From Pterois miles (taxonomy: Eukaryota; Chordata; Actinopteri; Perciformes; Scorpaenidae): a DNA stretch of 64,000 nucleotides. This document shows positions 1 through 11,700 of the stretch, piece by piece (positions within the stretch are counted from its first letter, which is position 1; the number at the start of each line of letters is the position of its first letter). The notes beneath the pieces are model-generated. The model saw only the letters and a list, made by a program, of their open reading frames with translations. It did no database searches and had not been told where the DNA came from. The position numbers and the translations under genes are program-made. The stretch is taken from contig CAMQGK010000334.1 of NCBI GenBank assembly GCA_947000775.1, positions 1 through 64,000 of the forward strand, given 5' to 3'.

Positions 1-101
1 GGTGAGTTGGTCCTCGTGTTGATGGAGTTGCTTCCCTGGACGTGGATGGCGGAGGCCAGCGGGTCAGAGTCGGCTGAGTCCATCATGGCCAGTTCGTACT
101 G
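1..101 (-). CDS. Possible edge exon of an unidentified gene (partial)
   Basis: Read on the minus strand, these bases are open in one frame, encoding a Ser/Asp-rich peptide that starts QYELAMMDSADSDPLAS and runs off the window edge. A pyrimidine-rich stretch ending in TAG (complement of 102-104) could be its splice acceptor. I do not recognise the protein. In human, DOCK8 lies head-to-head with CBWD1, so a divergent gene is expected on this side, but the peptide does not match any part of DOCK8 I can recall. The plus strand is also open across this stretch, so the call is weak. Confidence 0.3.
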
Positions 102-856
102 CTACGACTTGGAGACAGGAGTAGCAGGACCTAAATGCACAACTTGGAGAAACTATTAAGAATGTACATTTGTATGCATAAAATATACCCATAATCAAAA
201 CATCATTACATACAATTATTTATCATTTAATTTTTGTTACTTCCACCCATCATAAACAATCTCCTTCAACAATGTTTGCATATTTAATACCGAGCTCACC
301 TTGAATATAGTTAAAACTAATGTTAATGTTAATATTTGGGTTACATAGCAAGCTCTTGGAGAAACTCAACAACAAAACGTAAATAAAACGGGTAGGGTTT
401 TACATATCAAAGTTTCAAATTAGTAACCCACAGAAAATATGCAATAAAATGGGTTTGCAACAGTGTTCAGGTTAGATTTATATGAACATATATCTGTCTC
501 ACATTAGCCTATGACATAGGCTGACGACAGTTTGAAAGGCTAAAATCCCTTGCTACAAGCGCCAAACAAAAGCCAGACAAGTCAACGATGTAGATACAGT
601 TATTCTAGCTTAGTAGCCTACATGAGAGTCAAATTTAATACATTAATTTAGAATACTGTTAAAAATAACATGTAAAAAAGCAAAGCTAATTGGCACATAT
701 AATTTAATGGTCTGTTATAGCCATATTTTAGCTAAATGGGGAAAAAAATACATGTATGTTTTTTCGGTCACTGAAAAATTATCTAAATATTTAGAAATAA
801 AAGTCTTCATTGAATTCTAAAGTCACCTTTTTGATATTTAAATTCAATGCTTAACT

Positions 857-1127
857 TGGAGCCGAACCCAGCTGGCATTGGGCGAAGGTGGGGTACACCC
901 TGGACAGGTCGCCAGTCCATCGCAGGACACATAGAGATAGACAGCCATTCATGCTCAGAGTTTAGAGTCATCACTTAACCTAAGCTGCATGTCTTTGGAC
1001 TGTGGGAGGAAGCCGGAGAACCCGGAGAAAACCAAACTCCACAGAGAAGAGCCCCAAGCCGGATGTGAACCGGTGCCCCTCTTGCTGTGAGATGACGGTG
1101 CTAACCACTGCACCACCGTGCGGCCCA
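857..1127 (-). mobile_element. tRNA-derived SINE, copy 1
   Basis: On the minus strand the element starts with a tRNA-like head: GTGGTTAGCACC resembles an A box and GGTTCACATCC a B box. The body follows, including the block TTTGGACTGTGGGAGGAAGC on the plus strand. The same sequence recurs at 12185-12470 and 38236-38530. I saw no clear target-site duplication for this copy. Confidence 0.75.
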
Positions 1128-1139
1128 CTTCTACAAATC

Positions 1140-1356
1140 ACTTTAATTTATTAATAAATTTGTGTTTATTTCTGATTTATGACTCAAACAACTTGACACA
1201 CAGTGCTGAGCTGCATCTCAGATTAATCTTCAGGTTCCCAGCTTTCAGATGATGTACACCACTTCTACTGCTGAGCTGCTGTCTCCACCTAAATACCCCC
1301 ATACCCCCCTAGAAAAGACAAAAACTGGTCTATTGTGGGTCTCAAAGGGTTAAAAA
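1140..1356 (-). repeat. Dispersed repeat, reverse-oriented copy of 26244-26463
   Basis: The reverse complement of this stretch aligns by eye with 26244-26463 along its whole length. Shared blocks include TTTAGGTGGAGA, AGCAGCTCAG, GCTGGGAAC and CACTGTGTGTCAA, followed by GTCATAAATCAGAAA. The two copies lie about 25 kb apart in opposite orientation. No coding sequence is seen. Confidence 0.7.
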
Positions 1357-1799
1357 GGGATCGTGGTCAGTGGTAATAAACACTGTGTTTATAGTATAAG
1401 GTCCATATGTCATTGCAATAGTAGTAGTGATAAGCGAAATAAAACAGCAGAATAAAACAAAACAAACAAAAATAAATTAATTAATAAAATAAAAGCTCAC
1501 TGAGCTCACTGACACAGATGACCTGATTTACTGTACTGAGACACAATAATGTCACTATGATAATGAGAATCGTAAGCGTTGCACGATTACTGTAAGTTTT
1601 TGTTGGTGTGAGGTATTTCTGGTGGCCTATTATTCCCCTTATAACCATCTCTGCCATAAACTGGTTTCTGTCGCCCTCTTGTGTTAAATATTTGCCATCA
1701 CAGCAAGAGCAGTCTGCTCTGTGAAACTGCAGCTGCGACGGAGAGAAACAACCATTTTGTGCATTTATTGTGAAGTAAAAGTTGTAATAATTCATAATT

Positions 1800-2460
1800 T
1801 CTTCGCCGGTTAGCTCTAATGTTATTTATATTATACTTCCGGTCCGGCAGACTTTTTGTCCCCACTGTTTTGAACAAAAGCGGAACCATTGTCGCCGAGT
1901 CAGGAATTGAAGCGGAGCCTCTACAGTGTCGTACACCGTAGAAACGTAAAGCAACAACAGTGTGTGGGAGGACAGTTTTGTTGTAAACTTTTAACATCTA
2001 CATCCACAAGAGGAGCAGTCAGGTAATTTGTTTATAGCTTCCGCAAATGAACGAAAATCGGAGCAGCAGGAGATTAAGTCCGTGTTGGCTCTGCTCATTC
2101 ATACTTGCACTACTCCGCTAAGGTGGCGAGGGAGCCGATATTACTCCCGTTTTCTGTTTTGTTTAGACTTGTAAGGATTTCTATATTGTATACCACAAAT
2201 TCAGCTCACCTGTCTTTTTATTTGCTGAATATTAACGACCATCTGTAGGACTGACATCATTTCTAAATTTAATAAGACGAGCTAAATATCACAGTAAACT
2301 CTGTAATGTGTATGATGCTTTTTGGAGCATGATTGTTTTCCTCTGATTTTTTTTGTGTAATCCTGCTCATTCATTGGTGTAATACACGTGTTTCTGTGTC
2401 TGTACAGATATACTGTATCAGATCCAGCTTGTGTCCCTATTGACAACCATTATTCCTGGT
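1800..2460 (+). promoter_or_regulatory. zng1 promoter and 5' UTR region with candidate 5' UTR intron
   Basis: The only CpG-containing patch before the first coding exon. CAG|GTAATT at 2022/2023 could be a donor and TGTACAG ending at 2407 an acceptor, which would give a non-coding first exon ending near 2022. No TATA box is obvious and the transcription start is not fixed by the sequence. Confidence 0.4.
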
Positions 2461-2575
2461 ATGGATGGCATGGTGATGGAGGAGGAAGATAACTGTCCAG
2501 AGTTGGTGCCCATTGACGCCCCACCTGGTCCTCTTGCAGAGCAGATACCTGTCACCATCATCACAGGCTACCTCG
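2461..2575 (+). CDS. zng1: zng1 coding exon 1
   Basis: Residues 1-38 plus the first base of G39: acidic N-terminus, the CPELVPI docking motif and the beta strand leading into Walker A. Donor G|GTGAG, phase 1, splits the P-loop glycine. Confidence 0.93.
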
Positions 2576-5500
2576 GTGAGAGTGGAAGGTTTGAGGTGGT
2601 GAGACCTTGCAAACAGGGTTAAAGTCAGCAGATTGAGGTGTAAACTGGTGGAGAAATGAGCAGCAACAGTCAAACAGGGATTTTTTCCAGTTCTCAGATT
2701 TTTATTTGCTGTCAGATACAAAAATCCCACAACTCATCAACAGGTAGCAGACAGACGGACAACAAAACAGTTTCACAGGTGTCAGCGGTTGCGGTAACAC
2801 ACAGCCTTAAATTTTAACTTAACCCCCTTAATGAATTTCCACACTGTGGGACTAATGAAGGAATATCTTATCGTCTTTGACACACCACACTGATTTCCCA
2901 CCAGGCATATACAGTAAACCTGCAGTCTATAACAACAGTATGTAAGCTCTCCCACAATAAATGCACTAAATATATTTACAATTTACCCATAGCAAAAATT
3001 GCTTTATACAAAATGCATGGCTATTGCCGAATACAGATGAAATAAAAAGCATAATAGACTAAAGAAATATCAAACAAGCCAACTTTACAAACAAAGCCTG
3101 TCTACCTGCTCTTCTCTGGCTTCTTGGTTTAGCATAACAAGCTAATTGACTTTAGCTGGAGACCTGTGGCTGAATTTTCAAGTGTACACTGCAGTGCTTA
3201 GCAGAGCTCTCCAAAATAATAGCACAACATAACAACATGAACTTCCTGTATTAGTCTGTTTTGTTGAACTTTACACAGTCAATGGGCATGTGTGTGTCTT
3301 TTTCACCTTAGTGAAGGGGATGCTTTCCAGCTATAATAAGTCTTTCTCAATAATAAGTCTGATAATTCTCATCATTTCAATGTGTTTGTTTGTTTATAGG
3401 TGCTGGAAAGACTACACTGCTGAACTACATCTTAACAGAACAACACAACAAGCGGATTGCGGTCATACTCAATGAATTTGGAGAGGGTAAACTAATAATG
3501 TCCTTCAGAGAAATCACTGTTAGTAGTAGTTTCAATGGACTTTGTTTGGGTCAAACAAAGATGCTCCAAACTATGTATAATAAACTTTTTTATGATCAAA
3601 TTTTAAAGATTAAGAAATATATGTCTTAATTTTAATTATTAATTCAAAACAAAACATTAATTGTAATAAGTAAAATGAAAATAAGAATAATAAATGATTA
3701 TTGATAATGATAATGCTCATTATTTTAATGAATAATAATAATAATGGCAACTCCCACCCTCCATTCCCCTCATAGATCTCTATGTAATACACTAGGGGGA
3801 GCTGTTATGATACATTTACTTTACATAAATTCTTGGATTTTACTTAAGGCTCCTGTCCAGGACAAGATAAGATAGTTTTCTACAGTATTTAGCACCATGC
3901 ATCCTACTAACTGAGAGCTCCATGCTTACAACATCAAGATAAGTAGATATTATAACCACTGGGATTTTGTGGGCGTATGTGGAGGACCATAACGGCAGCA
4001 TCTTTTTTGCGACTGTTAGACCAGCTAGTAAGATGCATATCTGATGTTGAATGAAGATTTGCTTGTACACCTCTCCAAGAAGAGCACACCTGGCTGCTTT
4101 TATGGACCTTTAAATCTATGAATATGTGAGTTTCTCTGCTGCTGAATCCTGAGACTACGCCAGGCATTCGGCTAGCCTTAGCCTGCCAGCTTCAGCCTGG
4201 ACATCAGTTATTATCGGACTGGGCCTACACCCACTTCAGCCTGGGCATCAGTTATTATCGGACTGGGCCTACACCCACTTCAGCCTTGACATCAGTTATT
4301 ATCGGACTGGGCCTACACCTACCACAGCCTGGCTCTCAGCTGGATTCAGCCTGGGCTTACACTTGCTACAGCCTGGATCTCTGCTAGCTTTCATGACTCT
4401 ATTTATTCCAAAGGCCCAAACTGTCTTCGGACTGAATTTCTTTTGTTTTGCTGCAGCAAATGACTGAAACTCCCTTCAAAACTCCCTTAAACTTTCAGCT
4501 CTCCCATCACTCCATTTGTTTAAACAGAAACTACACCATTCCCTAGTTGACTGTTGCACGTGTTGATTCCCCTTCTGTTCTCTCTCCATATATTCTAGTA
4601 GTTATTTATGTTGTTTTTATCTACATTGTCTCTTCCTCATTGGTTGCGTGTCTTGGATTCATGCGTACTGTTTCTTTTTATCTTTGTTTTTTAATTTTAC
4701 ATCTGCTGGGGCCTCTTGCCAGGTCATTATTGTAAATGAGAAGCTGTTCTCAATTGATTTTACCTGGTTAAATAAAATAATAAAAAATGAAAAAATGTTG
4801 TGATAGATTTAGCAAGGACAAATAGTTCAGGAGCAGTACAGTAGGGGTGCATGTCACAGGCTGATGGTTGTACCACTCCCCCAGCTTTCCACATGAGAGC
4901 AGCATAGCATCTACTTTGACTGGAACTGAAAGAAGCTCATTTGTGTTTTTTACTATCCAGAGTTTTAAAGGCTGAAATCTCTTGTACAGCAACACTTGAC
5001 ATATTTGCATTTGTGATTATTTTAAATTTGCATCATTTCTCATAGTATCATTACATTTATGTTGAATTAATAAGCACAGGCTAGTTTGGCCAGTTTTCTT
5101 AGCAGTTTTCTTAGTATATAATCACATATAATCTTTGGTAATATTTTCTGTCTTTAGCAATTAACCTTATACCCTCCTCATCCTCCGCCTGCAGGCAGTG
5201 CCCTTGAGAAGTCGCTGGCAGTGAGCCAGGCAGGAGAGCTGTATGAAGAGTGGCTGGAGCTGAGAAATGGTTGCCTCTGCTGCTCTGTCAAGTATGTAGA
5301 GTGATGAAAGACTTGTAAGAGACTATAAGTGTGTGATCATTCTTAGTAATAAAATTATTTAGATAAATACCCAGAATGCATAACATAATTAATCATATCA
5401 AGAGCTTCTACCCAAAAAATTTTGACCACATTACATTCCCACAAGCAGTGAAACAGTGTTCCCTTAGCAATATTACACTTGAAGCATGTGTCTTGAACGT

Positions 5501-5708
5501 TAGGGTCAAAATGCTGTAGTTTTGACGGTGTTATATATGTTCTTAGAATCCACTTGTATGTGCCTTCATTTTTCAGGGACAACGGTCTTAAAGCCATTGA
5601 GAACCTGATGGAGAAGAAAGGAAAGTTTGATTATATCCTGCTGGAAACCACAGGACTCGCTGATCCAGGTACCACATGTTAAGCAAAGCGAAACCGGGAG
5701 CAGTTCTG

Positions 5709-5742
<34 letters not shown>

Positions 5743-8700
5743 GCTAGATATAGATATAGATATAGATATGTTTTTTCAAGCTCTGGCCTGGGGAGCATAT
5801 AGACAGTTATATGCCTCCTGTTGAAATGTCACAGAGTCACCAGCTGTCTGTCACTGGGAGCACACAACACAGTCAGCTGGCTATCGTCTATTTAATGCAA
5901 GAAATTAGATAATTATGTAACTTGTGTAAGATACCAATACCACTGCAGAGTAATAAATCCAGATTCAACAACTGATTAACAAAGTTGAACTTCTGATTAC
6001 AGGCCATTTTCCACATAAAGACTTCAGCAGATGTTAAAGTCAGATGCTAATCGTGATTAGCACACGTAGTATAGGACTATAGGCAGACTCGTGGTCTCAC
6101 AAGATCAGCAATAAAGACTTTAGAGAGGTGGGATCCATACAGTGTCAAAATGCTACACTCAAGAGCAGCCATCAGTATTATGGTGACAAGGGAAGAATCT
6201 AGTTTACAGGCGTTCAAATCTGAAATTAGTATACTTCACTGACAGACTGTTACTGCGCTTTGATACAGTTTGTTTTATTGCTGATTTGTATGTATAGAGA
6301 TTTATGAACAGCCAGCAGCTGTAAGCACAACACATTCTCATACCAACTTGATATGTACTGACACTTTTCATTTGCAGTAAACACCTGATTACGTTGTGAA
6401 TTCTCTTGCTTAGGTTCAGGCAATACAGTTACTATATTAAAGTTTAGGAAAACATGGTATGGCTTAAAATTACTACATTTGATGATGGTGCAGATTTATT
6501 TCTCAGGCTCACATCAGAAGTGAAACATTTAGAGACTCTGAGGAGCAGAATTGTGTTGCTGTGACAGGAGCATCCAAAGAGCCTATTTCCATCAGGGCCG
6601 CCAAAACCTAGCTGTCCGTTCAGCTCTCAGCTTTGAATCAGGAAATCAATATTTGGCCATTTCAGGGTGAGCTCTGTGACAGTTGGGGTGTGTCGCTAAG
6701 TGACAGGTGTCAAGAGGCAGTGGCGTGTGCAGACACACACCACTTGGCCTCACAGGCAGAACCAACGGACCACTCTCAGACCAGGCTGTCCACACTCCTC
6801 TGCCACGTCATTGGCTGAGACAGGCTCGTTATCGACTAGGACAGGTCTGTCATTGGCCCCGGCGGTGCTGTCAATCATAACGGCTCCCGGGGGAGTCTCC
6901 TCTTCCATTCAGGAGAAGGTTGGATGAGTTATGTGAAACATGCCACTCAAAAACAGTGTTTTCATTACGCAGCCATCAAATATTTACAATGCTTTCTTAT
7001 TCTCGCTCGGCAGTTTGACAAAAGTGCATTATGTGAACAAGCTGTGGCTGGCATGGAAACATAGGGTCTTATAATAACCGCCTTCACAGGAAAATAGAAA
7101 CAAACCAAATGTACCAGCAGGAGATAAACAATTGAAAGCTTCTGATATTGGTTTTATCTGCTCCACAGAGCTCAGACCGCTATGCAGGGTTTCGGAAAAT
7201 AATGCAATACGGACTTTAAACACAAAAACTTAAGATATAGATGTCATTGAATAAAGTCAATAGAAGATATTAAATTATAATTAATTTAATCCTGTCACTT
7301 ATAAAGTAAAAAGGAAAATAATAATAATAATAATATGGTGATTTCAGCTTTTCAAATGTGTTTTCTTTCCTTTTGTCTGTTTTATGTTACTGTAAATTAA
7401 ATAAAAGTGGGTTTTAAGTAATCTGAAGATGTTCCCTTGCACTTAGGGAATTTTGTGATGGGCATGTTTAACTATTTTATGATATTTTATAGACTAAATT
7501 ATTACATTATAAATTGAGATATTACTTTATAGCTGAATCAATAATGCAGACAACAATGGGTTGCATACCCAAAATGATTTAAATACTATTTAACTTATTA
7601 GCAATATGAAATAAGTAGGTATTGCACTTGAATAAAAAAAAAAAGCATTGTATAAATTGTACATTGGCTCTTTTAACAGATTTCCAACAGCTGTAAAACA
7701 TTTTACATCAGCAATTTTATAAATTGGATCAATCATATCTGACGTCTGACTGTGTATATTTAAGTAACCAGGGGACTGCATTTTTATACTTAGTTTTGTC
7801 TATTATTTTGAAGGCCTTAAGGGAAAATATAGTTAAATGGGTACATTTATGGGGAAAAAAAGACAAAAAAGGAAGAAAATAGCCTCTAATTAGTTGTGGG
7901 AAGCACTTTTTATTTTTTTGGAGAGAAGAGATGGAGATGGATGAGAGAGATGGATTTGTATGTGTGTGCCTTGCAGCCATTTACAAGCTAACGTTCAGTT
8001 CACGTCCTCTGACAGGAGCCGTGGCCTCCATGTTCTGGGTCGATGCAGAACTCGGCAGTGACATCTATTTGGATGGTAAGATATTTGTAATGACACTAGG
8101 GCTGCCCCCTTTTAGCCGACAAGGACTTCTTTAGACGATTAGTCGTTTTTGTGCTTTTGTCAAGTTGAATGACTTAGTTCCAAGAAACTCATCAGCACAT
8201 CTCTGGTAAACGCAAGATTTAAAGTTTGTGTGATTCGTTGTGGAGAAACTCAGTTTTGCAGATCTGTCGATTGAATCAACTAACCGATTAGTCAACAAAA
8301 TCGGATGAGTTTTCACCAATTTCTTAGTTGTGAAAAATTGTGTCTTTGTCCTTCATGCAATGGGATTGATGGTAGGAGTACTGTTTTTGTTTAATGCCGT
8401 AGAGTGTCAAGCATAAACTCACTGGTTTGACTGGTTTAAAGTGGTCGCAGGCAGTATATTTTTGGCATCACTATGAAAAGATTCCTTAATAACCTTTCAG
8501 CATATTGTAATTCAAGTGCTCTGAGAGAAAACTGATTTCTGTACCTCCTCATGGCTCTGTTTTCAGGCTTTAAAAAAAAATCTAACCTCGGATGGAAGAC
8601 TGGCCAATCAGAGGTCATTTCAAAGAAAAAGCGTTCTCATTGAGCATTCCTATTGGCTGCTCTGTATTTCCTCAACTCTTCTCAACATGGCTGCTGGGTC

Positions 8701-11700
8701 ACAAACTTTCTCATTTTACAGCTAAACAGTAACAGTAATGTTTCTGAAAACATTTGAGGTGAGAAATAGGCATCACAGTAACAGAATATTGATTCATATT
8801 TGATCAGCGCTGCCTAATTTGATTGTTGCTTATTGACGGGAGACTCCAGATCAGCTCTGACTGGTTGTTTTCTTTTCAGATCACCTGTCTCATGCACTAC
8901 TGTCAGGATATAGTGATCATTTTATAAAAATAACATTTTTAATCAGTTTTTATTTATCATATTTTCCATTTTTACCCACTTCTGCTTTGACTAAAGAGGA
9001 ACTGTCCATATTGGTGCTTCCATTTAAAAACATTATACTGATAAATGGAAACTTTAAAAGTCTTAAAATGCTTTACTATAAGACTGTTAACACTAACAGG
9101 TCTAATAGGGTCAAAATGTCTTCTACTCAAATATTATCAGACAACATTGGCTCATTCCTTGTACTGAACCAGCAGGGATGGTGCTTGGTTGTCCAGTTTT
9201 GAAGAGACGTTTTTTTATGACTTGTTTGAAGGGGGTGACATATTTTCTTGTTTGCGTATCTGTTTTACTGGTGTGTGTTTGTCTGTCCTCACACTAAATA
9301 CTCAGCTGTCCACTCTGTTGTGACAGGCCAGCAGACCAAAAGTGGACCTCAAGTTAACTCAGAGAAAGTGGTTTAGACAAACAGACAAAACCAAACACCA
9401 AAAGGTGATGCAGAAAAGCGTGTGCACAAGCTGTGGGCAACATTTGATTCATTGATCACCATATTGTTTTTACTGTGTTCATCGTAGGCATCGTCACAGT
9501 CATCGACGCCAAGTATGGACTTCAGGTACGTGCTAAGAACATATTCAGAAATCTTCTTATTTTTAGAAAATTTGATGCTGGAACGAATGAACAGAAAATT
9601 AAATGTCAATATGAAGACATTTATCAACATTTTCCAGCCACTCAAATGTCTGTAAATTTAATATATCTGGACTCTTCGCCATATATAATCATTTTGTAGT
9701 CGTTGCTTTGGACTGTTTTACATTACAATGAGTTTTTTTCTCAATTCTTTGACATTTGATAGGTTCTTTAATTAATCCATTAATCAAAAATATATTCAGT
9801 ATTGAAAATAATAATTAGTTGGAGCCCTAATGATCTTTTTGCTAAATATTACAGCATCAGCCTCTGAACAACTACTAAACACATTGTGCTCATTGTGACT
9901 TTAAGTCCAACAGAACTTGATCACCTTGTGGGATAAACCCCCAGTGAATAGCAGCACACACATCCTGCCCTCCCTGGGGTATATAAAAGGAACAGGACAA
10001 GTGACACCTAGATAATGGGCTCTAATTTGAAGGTGTCATACTCAGTGAGGTGACACATTTCATGGCCTATGGGTGCTGCTGTCTTCTCACTGGAGAGAGA
10101 CAAGATGAAGGAGATCATGACAGAAGGACGGAGAGGATAACTGATAGTGAAGGAGTAATTGATATCAGAGATGTGACCATTGTAATAGGATTGTCACATC
10201 CACTCTCCCGCCTTTCCCCTCACCTGTCCCATAACATATCCGTCTGTCTGAGGGGTTCTAAGCTAACCTGAGCTCTTGGCCTCACACCCTCTGAAAGGCC
10301 TTTGTCTTATGGCACAGGGGTCGTTGACTAAAAAGCAGTAACTGGCCGTTCTGTGAAGTTTTGTTAATACATTTTGTCATTCATTCCTTCAGAAATGAAG
10401 CGGTGATTCATGCAGTGACAGATTAACCTCTTTTACCCAACAAACCCACCACCGGGTTCGGCTGAGCTGTGTGTTAAAACACTTTAAAAACTTCAGAAAA
10501 TGCTGTGGTGGTGTTTTTTTTTTTTCAGAATTGTTTCTAAAAGCAGAGGTCTTAACGCTACTAAAACAACAGTGTTTGTTTGGCAATGATTTCAATATTG
10601 TTTTTTTACTTTATAATATTTTTGACTGTTTTTATATTGAATGTACATACTTGACTTTGGATTCCTTTTTTGTTACCTTGTTCACATTGTTATTGATCTT
10701 ATTTATTATCTAAGTTTTACTTCATCATATTTCGTTATAGTAAAACTACTCCATTTGGAGTCAAAATTATATAATTTAGTTGTTTTTTATTGATTTTATG
10801 TTGTGCACAGTGGTAGAATATGATAAATCACAGGGTAAATGTCATGGCCAAAGGCTCCATTGTGAGCACATAGCCTCCTGTAGTAAATATCAGTTATATT
10901 TTATCACCAGATTTCCTTTCAAGCGGTAGAAAACCCATTTGGCACACTTTGGGTATCTAAGTGTCCAAATGGAGAGTTCGCCTGGTTGAATTCTTACTAA
11001 AAATATGTGCTTCGGCACAGTTGTAGTCAAGGAGTTGTTGAAAGAATTCAGTGGCATCTCTGTGCATGGCATCATTACTGTAACGGTGTTATCCACTGTC
11101 GAATCAAGGAAAAGTTTTAGGCAAGGATAAAAAATGTTAATTTTACTCAGGCATAGTAACAGTCACAATACTGCTAACATTGAGGATGAAGTCTGTGAGG
11201 TCTTACTGATCTATAGAGACCATGGTCATGCATATAGACCTGGTAGTTGTGGAGCTATTCTTAATTTATGTTGGGTATGTCTGTCTAGGTGAACCACACC
11301 TTCCAGCACCGTAGGGTTTAGAGGTTAATATCAGATTAACATCTCCCTGCTCCATCTATCTGTTATTACATATTAAACTGTTTTTGGAAAACACTGTCTG
11401 CACAAGACACAAGTAGAAAATGAAAAGCGATCTCAAGTTCACAGAGATGAGAGACAGACCGTTCTCTCACTAATTGATCTGCCACAGTTTATGTTGGCTG
11501 TTGCAAACATAAACATAAACATTTTTTTTTATAAGGTGCTCAAAGTTGGAAATCTATCGGGCCAGCTCCAACAATCCTTTTTTCTTTTATTTTCTGGTTG
11601 CATATGTAAGTAATGTCCACTATCTGTGCTTTCTGTAGCAACTAACAGAGGAGAAAGCAGATGGACTCGTCAATGAAGCAGCCAGGTATGTTTTCTGAAT

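Larger units (their letters stand above)
102..2000. other. Intergenic region upstream of zng1
   Basis: AT-rich DNA with no convincing exon. It holds a tRNA-derived SINE at about 857-1127 and a second dispersed repeat at about 1140-1356. From about 1800 the sequence is richer in CpG and probably forms the zng1 promoter and first untranslated exon. Confidence 0.6.
3487..5194 (+). other. zng1 intron 2
   Basis: Contains a 44-bp tandem repeat (4191-4330) followed by a LINE-tail-like stretch that ends in a TTAAATAAAATAATAAA tail near 4790. No exon is seen between the two splice sites. Confidence 0.6.

Noticed and set aside
2431..2460. Upstream extension of the zng1 frame
   Set aside because: It would need a GTG start; ATG 2461 lies just before the conserved CPELVP motif.
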